DNA of 64,000 bases from Euwallacea fornicatus (taxonomy: Eukaryota > Arthropoda > Insecta > Coleoptera > Curculionidae). Under the pieces are notes generated by a model. The model saw nothing but the letters and a program-made list of their open reading frames with translations. It had not been told where the DNA came from and made no database searches. The position numbers were made by a program, and so were the translations under genes. Every line of letters begins with the position of its first letter. Position 1 is the stretch's first letter. This document shows positions 10,318 through 22,068 of this stretch, one piece after another. Location: assembly GCF_040115645.1 (NCBI RefSeq), contig NC_089566.1, positions 434,001 through 498,000 on the forward strand, given 5' to 3'.

Positions 10318-11827
10318 CAGGGTATTTTTCCATGCATAATGAAAAAATCTGTGAAATTCTCTGAGATAGATTTGGTTAAATGGGGAAAAGTGTGCAGTTT
10401 TGTGCGCTGAGGTTAACGCCATATTTGAAGTTTTAAAAAAAGTTATGGCTTACTACATATTAACGAAAAATCAAAATCGTTAAAAAAACTAAAATGTCTG
10501 TAGTCTCTTTATTATTAATGGTGTCAAAAACGTCTAAATATCAAGGTTGTAGATAAATGTTTTGCAAATGTGATAAAATACATAATTTTTTTTTTAATTG
10601 GTGATTCCCGAAATACGACACAAATCTATATTTTCTTTAATAGAGATCATATTAAAAAGTGGTTCTATAAATTAGAATATTTTTCCCCTTTTTAATGATA
10701 TAACACTTGATACATTTATTTTCTAAAGTGCCAAAATTATAGCACTTTTCATAGTTTTATTTAATTTTTTTTTTTAGTAGGTTTTGGAAATAATACAATA
10801 GACAATTAAATGTAGTGATAATTTGAAATTTGCACAAACATTTTAAAATCTTACAGTTTTTATTTAACTTATGTGACTAATTTGTATATTGTCCGAATTT
10901 TGAAATGAAATTTTCTAATTTAGAAAATCACGATATTGTAGTGTTACATTCAATGTCATAAGCATGCTGTTCGGGCTACAGAACAATATTTCCAGAGATA
11001 TTTTCATCGGCAAAAGCTCTATTTGTTTAAATTTAAAAGGTTGTATGATAACTTATGAGAATTTGGTTCTTTTGTGAAACTAAAAGTACGAGAACGTAAT
11101 AAAATTTATGAAATTAATAAATTTGATAGGTTAATAAAAATGGGGATTTTTTAAGACTTTATTTTATAATTGGTTATTTACTTACATACTTGTTTACTAA
11201 ATGATTTTGCATATTATATCAATATGAAAGTTTTAGTTGTATCTAATTTCTTGTTGTCTTTAGTTTTGTAATTGAGTTAATATTTTTAACTTCACTATCA
11301 AATAATATTTACGTGTTGAAGATATTTTCAGTTGTTTATTACTAGTAACTACAATAAAGCATACATTTACTTTAAACAAAAAAGTTAAAACTGCCATTAT
11401 TTTGGCACTTTTAAAAATAAGTAAATCAAGTTTTACAGAATTGAAAAGGGGAAAAGATATTTTATTTTATATGCCCACTTTTTAATGTGTCCTCCATTTA
11501 AAAAAATGTAAGCTTATGTCATATCTTGGAAACGACCATTTTTTTTTTAAAGTTATGTATTTTATCACATTTTCAAAACAATCATCTACAATTTTTGTAT
11601 TTACAGATTTTTGATACCATCGATAATAAAGGGACCACTAGCGTTTTATTTTTTTTTAATCTATTTTTGTTTTTAAAAATATCTAGTAAGCCATAGCTTT
11701 TTTTTGAAACTTCAGATCCGGTTTTAAACTCAATCTCCAACACTGAAAATCTTTCTCCATTTAAATGACTCTCTATCTTTTTAGTTTCGAAAATCCCTTC
11801 ATTATGCATGAAAAAATACTCACTCTT
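10318..11827. mobile_element. Non-autonomous long-TIR element, deletion derivative of the element at 37430-40752
   Basis: Left end TACAGGGTATTTTTCCATGC (TA at 10316-10317). Right end is the complement of a related sequence, ending at 11827 with TA at 11828-11829. The arms are inverted copies for about 450 bp: for example ATGGCTTACTA at about 10443 against TAGTAAGCCAT at about 11685, and TTATTATTAATGGTGTCAAAAA against its partner near 11610-11632. The whole length aligns by eye with 37430-40752, but where that copy carries a transposase relic (after about 38600) this copy passes directly from CGTAATAAAATT to non-coding sequence shared with 39420-39598. No transposase is present here. Confidence 0.75.
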
Positions 11828-14126
11828 TATAGACTAGCACTGATGCACAAAACAATACAAAATGGTAATGGGAGGACGTTACCTGGAGTGGATTTAGCTT
11901 CCAGAATATTTACATTACGGATTTAGCAGTTTTACTCATTGCGTGTTTTTATTAATTTAAATGTCATTTCGGACCTAACTGTTTTACTCGGTCGATTTGT
12001 TATCTTTTTCCCTTTCGAATGATATACTAACATCGTATGTGACTAAAAATGATTTTAGCAGTTTTACACTGGAAGCCAATGATGTTTTTATTATATTTTA
12101 TTTAAACAATTTTTAATTATTTGCCTAAACCGATATTAATTTTTTTCCTATGTCTAGATTAGTGTATATTGATAAAGTATAATTATCTATATTAACTCGG
12201 AATCTTGATTTACGTTTTTCCAATTAATAGTATCCAGGGTTTTTCAAACCAACAAACAACATAATTAACACTGAAATATGTTTAAATATTTTTAAATGAG
12301 TTGTTTGTTTTTGAGTGTTGGCGTTTAGGAAGGTACTTCTTTTCTGTTAAAGTTAACAGAATATCCTTCCTAGAACGTTAAGTAAATCACGTACTCTGAT
12401 GGGGTTTTACTTACAGTTCTAGAATGGTAAGTCGAATTTACAGGTTACGGATAGTTGAAACAACAAAAACACTTCAATATCCTAACGAAATCATGTGTCA
12501 AAAGTTGAACGGATGCAAAAAATTTCGTTTCCACGGTTTCTATGACTTGATCAAAAAATATTATAAGCATCATGAACAGTAGGGTAAAGTAGTAGGAATT
12601 TTAAATACTAATTCCAGAGAAACTGGACATTCCACACTTTGCCTCGGGCCAATAAAAATTCCTTAGGTAAGTCCAGATGTGCCTAAAATTTCAACGAACC
12701 GGAAAAAGCTGATTGCCCTTGATTTTAGCAGAACGTCTTCTTGCGGCAGTGCGGCATTTTTGATTTTCGCCTACGTTTTTAACAGCGAGTTGTTAACCAG
12801 TAGCAAATCAGCAAAAATGTTTCACTTTTCCTTACCGCCTGACGTATGCACTTAAGAGTACTGATCTCAATACATAATATACTACCAATCCTTCAGATTT
12901 TACAAATTATTGTAAAAATGTTGGCAGTATACCTTCACAAAACTCAAACCCACATACCTAAATCTCTCTAGAATCCACTGCATCTACCTCTATTGCATAA
13001 CTACCTTAAAATCCGTTTCACTTTTTCCATATATATTATGGTTTTTAGGATATTTGGGAAAATAATTGGTACTAGTCGAGAACTGCTTTGATTGGAATTG
13101 TAGTGTAGAGTAATTATACACGAGCAAAAATACAAAACTTTTATCAAAGTCTCGAAAGTACAAGAGTACAAATTAGAGTTAAAATATGATACAGATTTTG
13201 CGTATAAGAAAAATGTCTTTGAATGTAAACCAGTTCTAAGTGAGTTTAGTAAGGTCTTAAGACTATACTACAAAGAAGTCATAGGCGTACTACTGATAAC
13301 ATAAATTTGTCTAAAACACACTATTAAGGGTAATTTGCCTTTTAAACAGATCTCAGACGTTGGTCGTAGTTAACTATAATTCAATGAATTTGACATAATG
13401 TGCGAAGAGATGGTTGTTTCTAAATAAACAAATGTTCTAATCATGTCGTAACATTACAATTACGTTTCTATAAGCAGGTAATGAAAAGTAATATAATATG
13501 AATGAATACATAGGCGTAACCTAAGAAATTTTACAGGATTGAAATCTACTTCGGTTTTGATATAAAAAGTTCCTAATATTTTCAATCAGGTTTGGGAATG
13601 GTGATAATAGCACAAAGTGGGGGTGTTTTCTATATTATTTTTATAGGCAAAAAGCGTTTTCATGAAACAAGAGATATAGGTTTTAGGATGCAATTATCGG
13701 TAGTTGACCATAAAAAAGTCTGTCTCACTGAAGAGACCCGACCCCAAAATGATCTGCCTTCTCCATTTTCAGAATAATTTGTAAAACTTAATGGGCTAGA
13801 TTATGAAGAAAGGAGTACTTATCGCTAAATTAGATAATTTTTTTTATTAAAAAATAAATTACGCCATTACTGTTTTTTCCAAACCTGACATCGACCTATA
13901 TATTTTAAATTAAACACCCTGTGTATTATTTAGTTTTTGGATTATTTCTGGAATTGTATGAGAAAATTTAGAAAGCCCGCAAGTCTTCAGTGATTTTTAC
14001 ACTATAACATATTTATTTCAGGTTTTGTTGAGATCTTCACCTTGACTTTGAATTTACTATCTGCACCATTTCCTCTTTAGTGTTTCTTGTTCACTTCAAA
14101 TATTATTAGAGAGAAATTATTAGATG
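11828..14126. other. No gene seen
   Basis: AT-rich with scattered stops. A single transposon-end-like motif, ACACCCTGTGTA, lies at about 13915, but no inverted partner was found. Confidence 0.4.
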
Positions 14127-14830
14127 TTATTCCATGTTCCCCGAGGTAACATGCATGTCTAAGATTTCCGACCTTATAAGAGCACGAGGGGGAGAATTAG
14201 GCCGCACATGTTCTCCCTTAATTTCGGTATATTTAGACAGGCCCATAAAACCTAATGAAGCTGTAATCTTGTTACCGCCGCTGTGTTTCTGCAAACTTAA
14301 CGGATTTCTACAGGTAAAATGTGATTTCAATCCAACAACTCTTGCGGAATGCTACGTCGCTTTGCCCTTTATTGCACATAAAATGTAACGGAATATAAAC
14401 AAATATCGCCGCTGGTTAGGGTAGGTATCAGCCACATGAATAACCGGACTTTTAAAGTTAAAAACGAAATTAAAATCTGTTTCCTCTTTCTAAAGCACAA
14501 AAACGTGACGGAGTAATCTATTTCCGGGCGGTTTACGACCCCCTTAAAAGAGTTTTCGTCACAGTTTCTTCGCCAAACCCTAAACGACTCAAATGTTTTG
14601 TGATCAAAAGCGACCCCGGGGCGAAAATTGAAAATTGCCAGAGCCATCGGAGCGAATCGATTTCAAATTATCCTCCAAAATTCGTCTTCCTGTGCTCTTG
14701 GGGAGCTTTTGATTCGGTTTTAATGCAACGGCTTGGGAATAAATTAAACAGCAAAAAAGTTTCCATTTTCTCAAGTAGTCTGGAATTTGTTTATAGCAGA
14801 CGGGGTATTTGAAATAAGCACGTTTTTCCA
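14127..14830. other. Unexplained stretch with more G+C than its neighbours
   Basis: Several overlapping open frames of 67-92 codons occur on both strands, none with a recognisable domain. The composition contrast with the surrounding intron suggests a conserved or recently different sequence, but no function can be stated. Confidence 0.3.
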
Positions 14831-15037
14831 GAATAAAGTGTCTTACCTTCAGTCCTACTTACCGAGATGGCGTTCCTAAAAGTCGCACCAAGGGAACTAC
14901 TTACTATAATGAATATAAAATTCAAATACCGACCGCGTCCTCCGACATACATATCTTCATAGGTTTGGGGTTTTTAACGCAAGCAAGATGGGGGTCTCGA
15001 CGAGAATCGAACAGGTTTTTATTTTCGCCACCCTATA

Positions 15038-16870
15038 CAGGGTGGGGCACCGAGAGCGCCTCGGGGTATTACGTTCTTATTAATAATTTGATCGAAAATT
15101 GTTTTTAGAGGTGTATGTAGGACCTTACAAGGTACATTTTAAAAATATTTTCATTTATACAGGGTGTATATAAAAAAGATATATTTCAAACATGTTTTTT
15201 TTTTAATGGAACACCCTATATTTTGTTACGTATTTGGAATTATAAGAAGAAAATAGTACAAGTTTGTATAACACACATTGGGTCTAAAACAATCGCTTCT
15301 CGAGAAAAATTTAGAAAATATAAAAATGCAAGAATTAAGAAAAACATTTTTTGCTAGGTGAAATGAGTTACTTGGCAATTATTTTTTTACTATTACTTCT
15401 TAAGTACAAATTAATCTTCAAACTAGAATGAATTATTTACTAAACTGATATACAGGGTAAGCAAAAAGAGTGGTCAAATTTTACTTCCTTATAATTTAGC
15501 ATAACTTTCTTATTTCAAATTGAATGTATACATTTTTATGTATCACTTAGAATCACTAATTCATTCCCTTTCAATTGATACTATAGTGTTCTATACCTAC
15601 CTTTTACCGTTTTCCCATAATATGAAATTTTATTTAATTTTCAGTGGAATTTTAAATACTTCCGTTATAGGACTTTACTTTTTTGAAGGCAATTTAACTG
15701 GACAAGTGTTCAAAGACTTTATTGAAAATAGACTTGTAGAATTATTGGAAGAAACACCATTAACAGTTAAAAGAAAAATGTGGTTTCAGTTAGATGGAGC
15801 ACCCGCACATTTTCATAGAGATGTGAGAGAAGTTCTGAACACCATGTTTCCCCGAAGACGGATTGGGCGAAGTGGTTCTCAGTTGTGGCCCGCAAGATCG
15901 CCCGATCGTACCAATATGGATTTTTTTATGTGGGGCTACATTAAAGATGTAGTGTAGAAATTACCACGAACAACAAAGGAGGACATGAAAATTCGAATTC
16001 AAAATGCATTCAAAGAAATAACACCAGACATGTTATCAAAAGTGAAATATTCTTTTCAAAAACGTATTCAATTATGTATTAAAAATGATGGCTATCATTT
16101 TGAACATTTACTGTATGTATTATAAATTTTAAATTTTTTTGCTAATCTGTTAAACTGTAATAAATACTTTTAAAATTCGTCCTTTATAATTAGCTTTCTT
16201 TAATAACCATAGCAACCAATCCAAGCCATAACCTGACAATAATTTGTATTATTTAATGTTATTATTGAAACTTAAATAAAATTTCATATTATAGGAAAAC
16301 GGTAAAAGTTAGGTATAGAACACTATAGTATCAGTTGAAAGGGAATGAATTAGTAATTCTAAATAATACATAAAAATGTATATATTCCATTTGAAATAAG
16401 AAAGTTATGCTAAATTATAAGGAAGTAAAATTTGACCACTCTTTTTGCTTACCCTGTATATCAGTTTAGTAAATAATTCATTCTAGTTTGAAGATTAATT
16501 TGTACTTAAGAAGTAATAGTAAAAAAATAATTGCCAAGTAACTCATTTCACCTAGCAAAAAATGTTTTTCTTAATCCTTGCATTTTTATATTTTCTAAAT
16601 TTTCTCGAGAAGCGATTGTTTTAGACCTAATGTGTGTTATACAAACTTGTACTATTTTCTTCTTATAATCCCAAATACGTAACAAAATATAGGGTGTTCC
16701 ATTAAAAAATATATATGTTTGAAATATATCTTTTTTATATACACCCTGTATAAATGAAAATATTTTTAAAATGTACCTTGTAAGGTCCTACATACACCTC
16801 TAAAAACAATTTTCGATCAAATTATTAATAAGGACGTAATACCCCGAGGCGCTCTCGGTGCCCCACCCTG
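15038..16870 (+). mobile_element. Long-TIR Tc1/mariner-superfamily element with about 605-bp inverted arms
   Basis: TA at 15036-15037 and 16871-16872. Outer ends CAGGGTGGGGCACCGAGAGC and its complement. The arms run 15038 to about 15642 and about 16268 to 16870 and match almost base for base, so only about 625 bp of unique sequence lies between them. The unique part holds the C-terminal half of a transposase. The arm itself contains an internal TACAGGGTGTATA motif at about 15158, a second terminus-like signal. Confidence 0.93.
15643..16125 (+). pseudogene. C-terminal half of a DUF4817-type transposase
   Basis: The family reading begins at the inner edge of the left arm (SGILNTSVIGLYFFEGNLTG). 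It continues through LEETPLTVKRKMWFQLDGAP (second catalytic Asp), WPARSPDRTNMDFFMWGYIK (third catalytic Asp), and the terminal blocks KRIQLCIKNDGYHFEHLL up to the stop at 16123-16125. A TAG at 15955-15957 interrupts it. The N-terminal helix-turn-helix and the first catalytic Asp are missing, because the left inverted arm occupies that position. An ATG-initiated frame from 15520 reads into this region but begins inside the repeat and is not a natural start. Confidence 0.85.
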
Positions 16871-16872
16871 TA

Positions 16873-18128
16873 TTTATTTAAAAATTGTATACATGCCGTT
16901 ACGTGCATTGTAAACTGGAAAATTTAAAAATATTTCCACAAATATGTTTTGATATAGAACAATACAGCAATGATATAAAATTTCCATTTTTGCAGTGGAA
17001 CATTTTAAATGTTATTATTTTATTAAGTATGGTTCGTATGGCTGATTTTAAAAACAGAAAGCTTTGTGGCCTTATTTGTGATCGTTTTTGCTTAGTCGAA
17101 GTGTTTTTCTTTTAAAAAGATAAGACTTAAGATAAGCAAAGCATCATAATCACAAGTTGGACATTTTTTTTTTTTTTGTAAAATTTAGGTTAGTCTAACT
17201 ACCTGAATTAATTCAACAATCTGAATTTCATACGAGCAAATTGTACATACAACCACATAGAAAAGGGCTATTTTCAGTTCTTAACACAAATAGTACAGAG
17301 CAATTTAAATAAATAAGGTGTTCGGTCACAGTTCGAATTCCTTGTGCTTACAATGAATATGCAATATAAAGTCGAAGTTTTTCAGATGGCACTAAACATT
17401 CATTTCAGGCCTTCTTTGGCTCCTTTCGCCTCTAATCTGGCATGGAGTGTCCCAAAATAAGGTGAGAAATTTAAACACGGGAATTCCTAATCAAAAATAA
17501 TATTAGCTATACAGACTGGTCCAATTACCATGGTTTACTATTGCTATTGCCTAAACCGTTCCGGTTAGAAGATGGGTTAAATGAGACAGAATTTGCTAAA
17601 TTAAAAAAATAAACTACAATTCAAAACTGTGTTATCAACGCTAATAGAAAATGGAAAATTGTAAGTTAAAAAAAATAGTGCGAAATATTAGTTTATCGAG
17701 ATTAATATACAAATATTAATACATTTTTCCTACTATTTTGCTTGTAAGATAATGACCTTGTTTTTTTTTTCGTTTTTAAATACATACGTGATTTTATTTA
17801 GTACTATTTTGGAAGTATCTTTTATCTCCAATTAAATTACGTATCACACAAAGAAAACATTATCGGGAGTTTTCAGGAAAAATATGTGACTAGTGAAGAA
17901 TCAAGTTTTGAACGGTTTACCTAATTAGTTACAATTTACCGTTTTGACTCTCCTAAGCTCTACAACCTGTACTTTGTTAGTATGCTTTTGGGTTTGTAGA
18001 ATTGGAGTTTGAGTGTCTCTATAAAGTGGTTCGTCCAAACTTTCGCGCAATTTTGTAAATAAAAATTTGAATTTTTATCATGTAATATGCTCACTGTTTT
18101 CCATTTTTTCACGTGTAACAATTATACA
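16873..18128. other. No gene seen
   Basis: AT-rich spacer between two transposons. Only short open frames and poly-T runs (for example about 17165-17178) were noted. Confidence 0.5.
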
Positions 18129-18130
18129 TA

Positions 18131-19763
18131 CAGTGGTGGCCATAGAAATAGGACCACTACTGGTTCAGTTTTGAATATGGAAAAAATGTTTATTGAAAGT
18201 TATTCTATCTCGTTCGAAATAGAGTCCTAAATTTCTACAAGGTTGGTAATTATGTGTGCCAATAGAAACCAGGGGAATTACCTTATACTAGAATTGTACT
18301 TCCCCTGTTTCGTTCAGACAGTCAAAACTAAGGTGGTCATAATAATAGGACCAGTGTATTAAAAGCTCGTTATTTTTTAATAACTTTCATAATTCCTCAT
18401 TCATTACAATAGCAATTGAAAGGTAAGTCTAATTAATTATTTCGAAGCATTTTGATGCATTTTAATAATTAATATACAAACAGATGGGGCGTAAAAACCA
18501 CTGTTCTTTAACTGAAAGAATTTGAATACAAACACTTAGAAATGAGGGCAATTCCCTTCGTCAAACTTCTCAAAAACTAGGAAGATCGAAAACGTTAATA
18601 ATAAATGCCCTCAAACACGAAGAACAACAAGAAAATCGCGGTCGTAAGAGGAAAACAACCATTTTGACCGACCGCCGAATAAAGCGAGAATCAAAAAAAA
18701 AAACTTTTCTTAAGTTCCAAAGAGCTTCAAAAGGACATAAAATTGGAAATAAGTTCTAGAACTATCCGAAGACGATTGCTGGAAGTTCATTTACATGGCC
18801 GAGTGGCTCGAAAGGTACCGTTGTTATCAAACACAAACAAATTAAAAAGAATAAAATGTGCGAAAAATCATCTTCGTTTTGAAAACGAAGATGACAACAT
18901 AAAATTGTGGAAAAACGTTCTTTTTTCGGATGAAACAAAAATTAATTTGTTTGGTTCGGATGATCGACTGTACGTGAGGCGACCACCAAAACAGGAATTG
19001 CTTCCAAAATATACTCTAAAAACCCTTAAACATGGAGGTGATAATATAAAATTGTGGGGTTGCGTCTCTTGGTTCGGTGTTAGTCCTATTTATTGGATAA
19101 AAGGAATCCTGAACCAAGAGAAATACCTTAAAATAACGAAAAATGTTATGCTTCTATATGCTTCGGAAGAAATGCCATTAATTTGGAAATATCAACAAGA
19201 TACTGATCCGAAACATACGGCTAGGCGAGTGAAACAATTTTTTCAAAATGAAGCAATTTCTGTTGTGCCATGGCCTTCACAATCGCCGGATCTGAATCCC
19301 ATCGAAAATCTTTGGGTACGCCTCAAGGCTGCTGTGAGGAGACATCAGGTCAAAAATAAAGAAGAACTGTGGTCCATAGTCCAACGGGAATGGGAAGCTA
19401 TTCCTGTTGAGCTCTGCCAGCGTTTAATAAAACCAATACCTAAAAGATTAAAGGCAGTGATTGCCCAAAAGGGAGAAGCAACCAAATATTAAACGTTAGG
19501 CCATATTCAATTGCAATTTTCGTTTTTTTTTCTTTTTTTTTTGATAATATTTTACCGGTCCTATTTTTATGACCACAAATTTATTTTATTTTTATTGTTT
19601 TATTGAAGACTTTTATTTATTTTTCGTTAAATTATATTTTTGTATATTGTTTTCTTTACTATTTAATGTATTCTAGTTCTTTTTGTTCTAATTTTTATCT
19701 CTTTACTGATAAAAATAAAAAATAAAAATTTTTGAAGTGGTCCTATTTCTATGGCCACCACTG
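18131..19763 (+). mobile_element. Tc1-like transposon (1.63 kb), third family, IR/DR ends
   Basis: TA at 18129-18130 and 19764-19765. Ends CAGTGGTGGCCATAGAAATA and its complement. Inner repeats of the end motif lie at about 18332-18355 (GGTGGTCATAATAATAGGACC) and, inverted, at about 19556-19576, giving an IR/DR arrangement. Confidence 0.93.
18484..19492 (+). pseudogene. Tc1-like DD34E transposase, one nonsense codon and one frameshift
   Basis: The ATG at 18484 (MGRKNHCSLTERI) is followed by an in-frame TGA after 13 codons. The helix-turn-helix continues as IQTLRNEGNSLRQTSQKLGR, then the GRKRKTT stretch. The frame slips in the A-run at about 18695-18705. From 18743 it is open to the end: HLHGRVARKVP, FSDETKINLFGSD (first Asp), KHGGDNIKLWGCVSW, YQQDTDPKHTARRV (second Asp), SQSPDLNPIENLWVRL (Glu), and C-terminus GEATKY. 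All three catalytic residues are intact. About 335 residues in total, the usual length. Confidence 0.9.
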
Positions 19764-19905
19764 TATATAATATAAGGTTCTAGGTGTTTTTACATATTCG
19801 GAATGAGCATAAAATCGTATTTACAATAACGCTTCAAATTGGGATTTGAGTTAAAAATGGTAGTAAAAGACACTCTTGACGCCATATTTCTCATCATTCA
19901 TATTA

Positions 19906-21492
19906 GAGGATGGATTTTTTAAAAGTATAAATGTCAATATCTTAAAAATTATGCCGGCAATAAAAAAATTCAAAGACACGTCTACCGTAATATGAAGGAG
20001 GATATGATGAACTCACAATCGCCTACCAAATGCATCCCAGCCAACAAGGGCCATTCTAACATTCCTCTCCTTCCCATCCATCTTGCGAGGTAATTGTTTT
20101 TCAACCACTGCGTAACGGGTAAAACAAATTAGGGCGATACCCCATCTTGTTAAAATCTTCGTAAAATTTCATCTAATTATAATTCGCTATTTTTGTCCTA
20201 CTGATTCTCTCTCTGTCTCTCATAGATTATCAATAGTTAAGTAGCATTTTTTGAAAGATCACGACATATTTCACCATTCAAATAACCGTTAATAAACAAC
20301 AGTTTTATGATAGCATCTCTGGGAATCTTTGCCCAACCATTTAGTTTTTGTGGATATCAAGTGTTTCCTTCTCTCATAACACGAGGGCTTGAAACACTCC
20401 AGATTCTACAATTGTGTCTATAGAGAATAACATTCGAGTAAAATATGCACTCATCACTGAAGCAAACGTTCTGTAGTAGTCGGAGCTGGTTGGTGATCAA
20501 AGCTCGCATCACTTCGCAACACTCAATTCATCGGCCTGAATAATCTTCATTCGGTTCCTGATGAGGTTGAATTTTGCTTGAATTAAATTTGTGTAATTTT
20601 AGAACTTTTTGAACTGATGCTGGTGTCAATCCTGTTGAGGTAGATGCTGGACGGATAGATAATAATGGATTTTAGGCAGATTGTCTGACAACTTCAAATT
20701 TAGAAAGCTCACCGAATTTCGAAGGTTGGTTTCTTATTTTTTTATTTCCCACATATCCGATTTCTTCAAATGTCTTTATTAGTTTCTTAACGTGGGAAGA
20801 ATTAATGGTTGTTCCAGGATGTCGCTGGCGAAATATTTTCGTGGTTCGTAAAATACAACTCTCAAGAACAGAAATAAAAACGATTTCAACCCGTTCCGCA
20901 ATTGAATAAACCATGTTTTGATTGAAAATTTTCGAGAAGAAGCAGGAAGTGAAACTCGGATAATAAAGAGGATTCGACAATTTGCTGGAGAAAAAAAGAT
21001 TTATAATTGCCGAGATAAGAAAAATATCTAATTTTTTACCTTTAACATTATTATTGATTTTTCGATAATAATGTGCGTCGAGAACGCGAATTTCCTTTAT
21101 ATGCATGCATGGAAAATAAGAAACACTTATTATTAAAAATTATTAATATTAAGCGGAAATCTTACCTTTATTGCAATAATTTTTTTACCGAATTATGAGG
21201 TCTTTTAACTGATTCCTGATTGAAAATCATCTAATTTTCCGCCTAAGTGCCTTACTCGTGGATTTTCCATTTTAGGCTTTATCGGAAACATATGAGGGTA
21301 CAGTTCCAGAAACTTCGGTACCTTGGACCGTAAAGTGGTTGGAGTGGTTTTACGAGCGAATAGAGAGATTATTATCGTACTCTAAATCATCTTCCTCCAC
21401 CATATTATTACGGTAGATGCGTTCTTGGATTCTGCCGTTGCCTGCATAATTTTCAACATATTAGCATTTATACTTTCAAAAAATCCACCCTG
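19906..21492 (-). mobile_element. DUF4817-type element with about 110-bp diverged TIRs
   Basis: The right end reads CCACCCTGTA with TA at 21493-21494. The left end is the diverged partner GAGGATGGATTTTTT after TA at 19904-19905. The arms match for about 110 bp, for example GTATAAATG near 19927 against CATTTATAC near 21462, and TCTACCGTAATA near 19981 against its complement near 21408. Confidence 0.82.
20230..20914 (-). pseudogene. DUF4817-type transposase, N-terminal half only, decayed
   Basis: Starts at the ATG at 20914: MVYSIAERVEIVFI, then HPGTTINSSHVKKLIKTFEE and GYVGNKK. This is the canonical DUF4817 helix-turn-helix. After a frame break the linker and the first catalytic block can be read: TGLTPASVQKVLKLHKFNSS, IECCEVM, NVCFSDECIFYSN (first Asp present), then YPQKLNGWAKIPRDAI. 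Reading is lost near 20230, and the blocks with the second and third Asp are absent, so the 3' half was deleted. The longer open frame beginning at 21106 merely extends upstream of the true start. Confidence 0.85.
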
Positions 21493-22068
21493 TATATTGC
21501 ATAGATGGCAAAGCTAAGAAATTCATTCTGAACTGCCCCACACATGCCGTGGCGAGGGCGACAAATAGTGTGTTAATAATATATTATACAAGGGTAGATA
21601 GGACAATCATTCAAGGAGGATATGGAAAATCTACGCGAGATTTACAGTCTATTTTGTCTACGATTAGCTGATAAGATAACAAAAATTACTATTGAAAATG
21701 CAACTGACAGGGGCAATATTTGACGTTTTGAAGAGATCATTTTTAAAATGAGAGTTATTTCGTCTTTACTACAGGATCTGGAAATTAACGGTCAGAACTT
21801 TCGCTTTCATTTTTTTATTTTGTTGAAAAAGCAGGACAATAGCATACCCATCTTGCATTATTTAGAAACTTAATGGAAAGACCAATTTTGATAAAAGACA
21901 GCAAAAAAAAGTAAGTCGATCAGAAGGTAAGTGACGGCAGTGTATTCAACTTACGCCGCTTAGATACTTAATTGAAAGAATAATTTTTGTAAAGAATAGA
22001 AAGAGGCAGCAAGTCTATTAGAAAGCAAAGAACTACAGTATATTCAACTTATACTACTGAGAAGATTA

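Noticed and set aside
10318..11827. Possible LTR retrotransposon, because of long terminal similarity
   Set aside because: The terminal repeats are inverted, flanked by TA, and align with an element carrying a transposase relic, so it is a DNA transposon derivative.
15520..15642. ATG-initiated start of the 145-codon frame at 15520
   Set aside because: The first 40 codons lie wholly in the inverted arm and match no transposase; the natural reading starts at the arm's inner edge.
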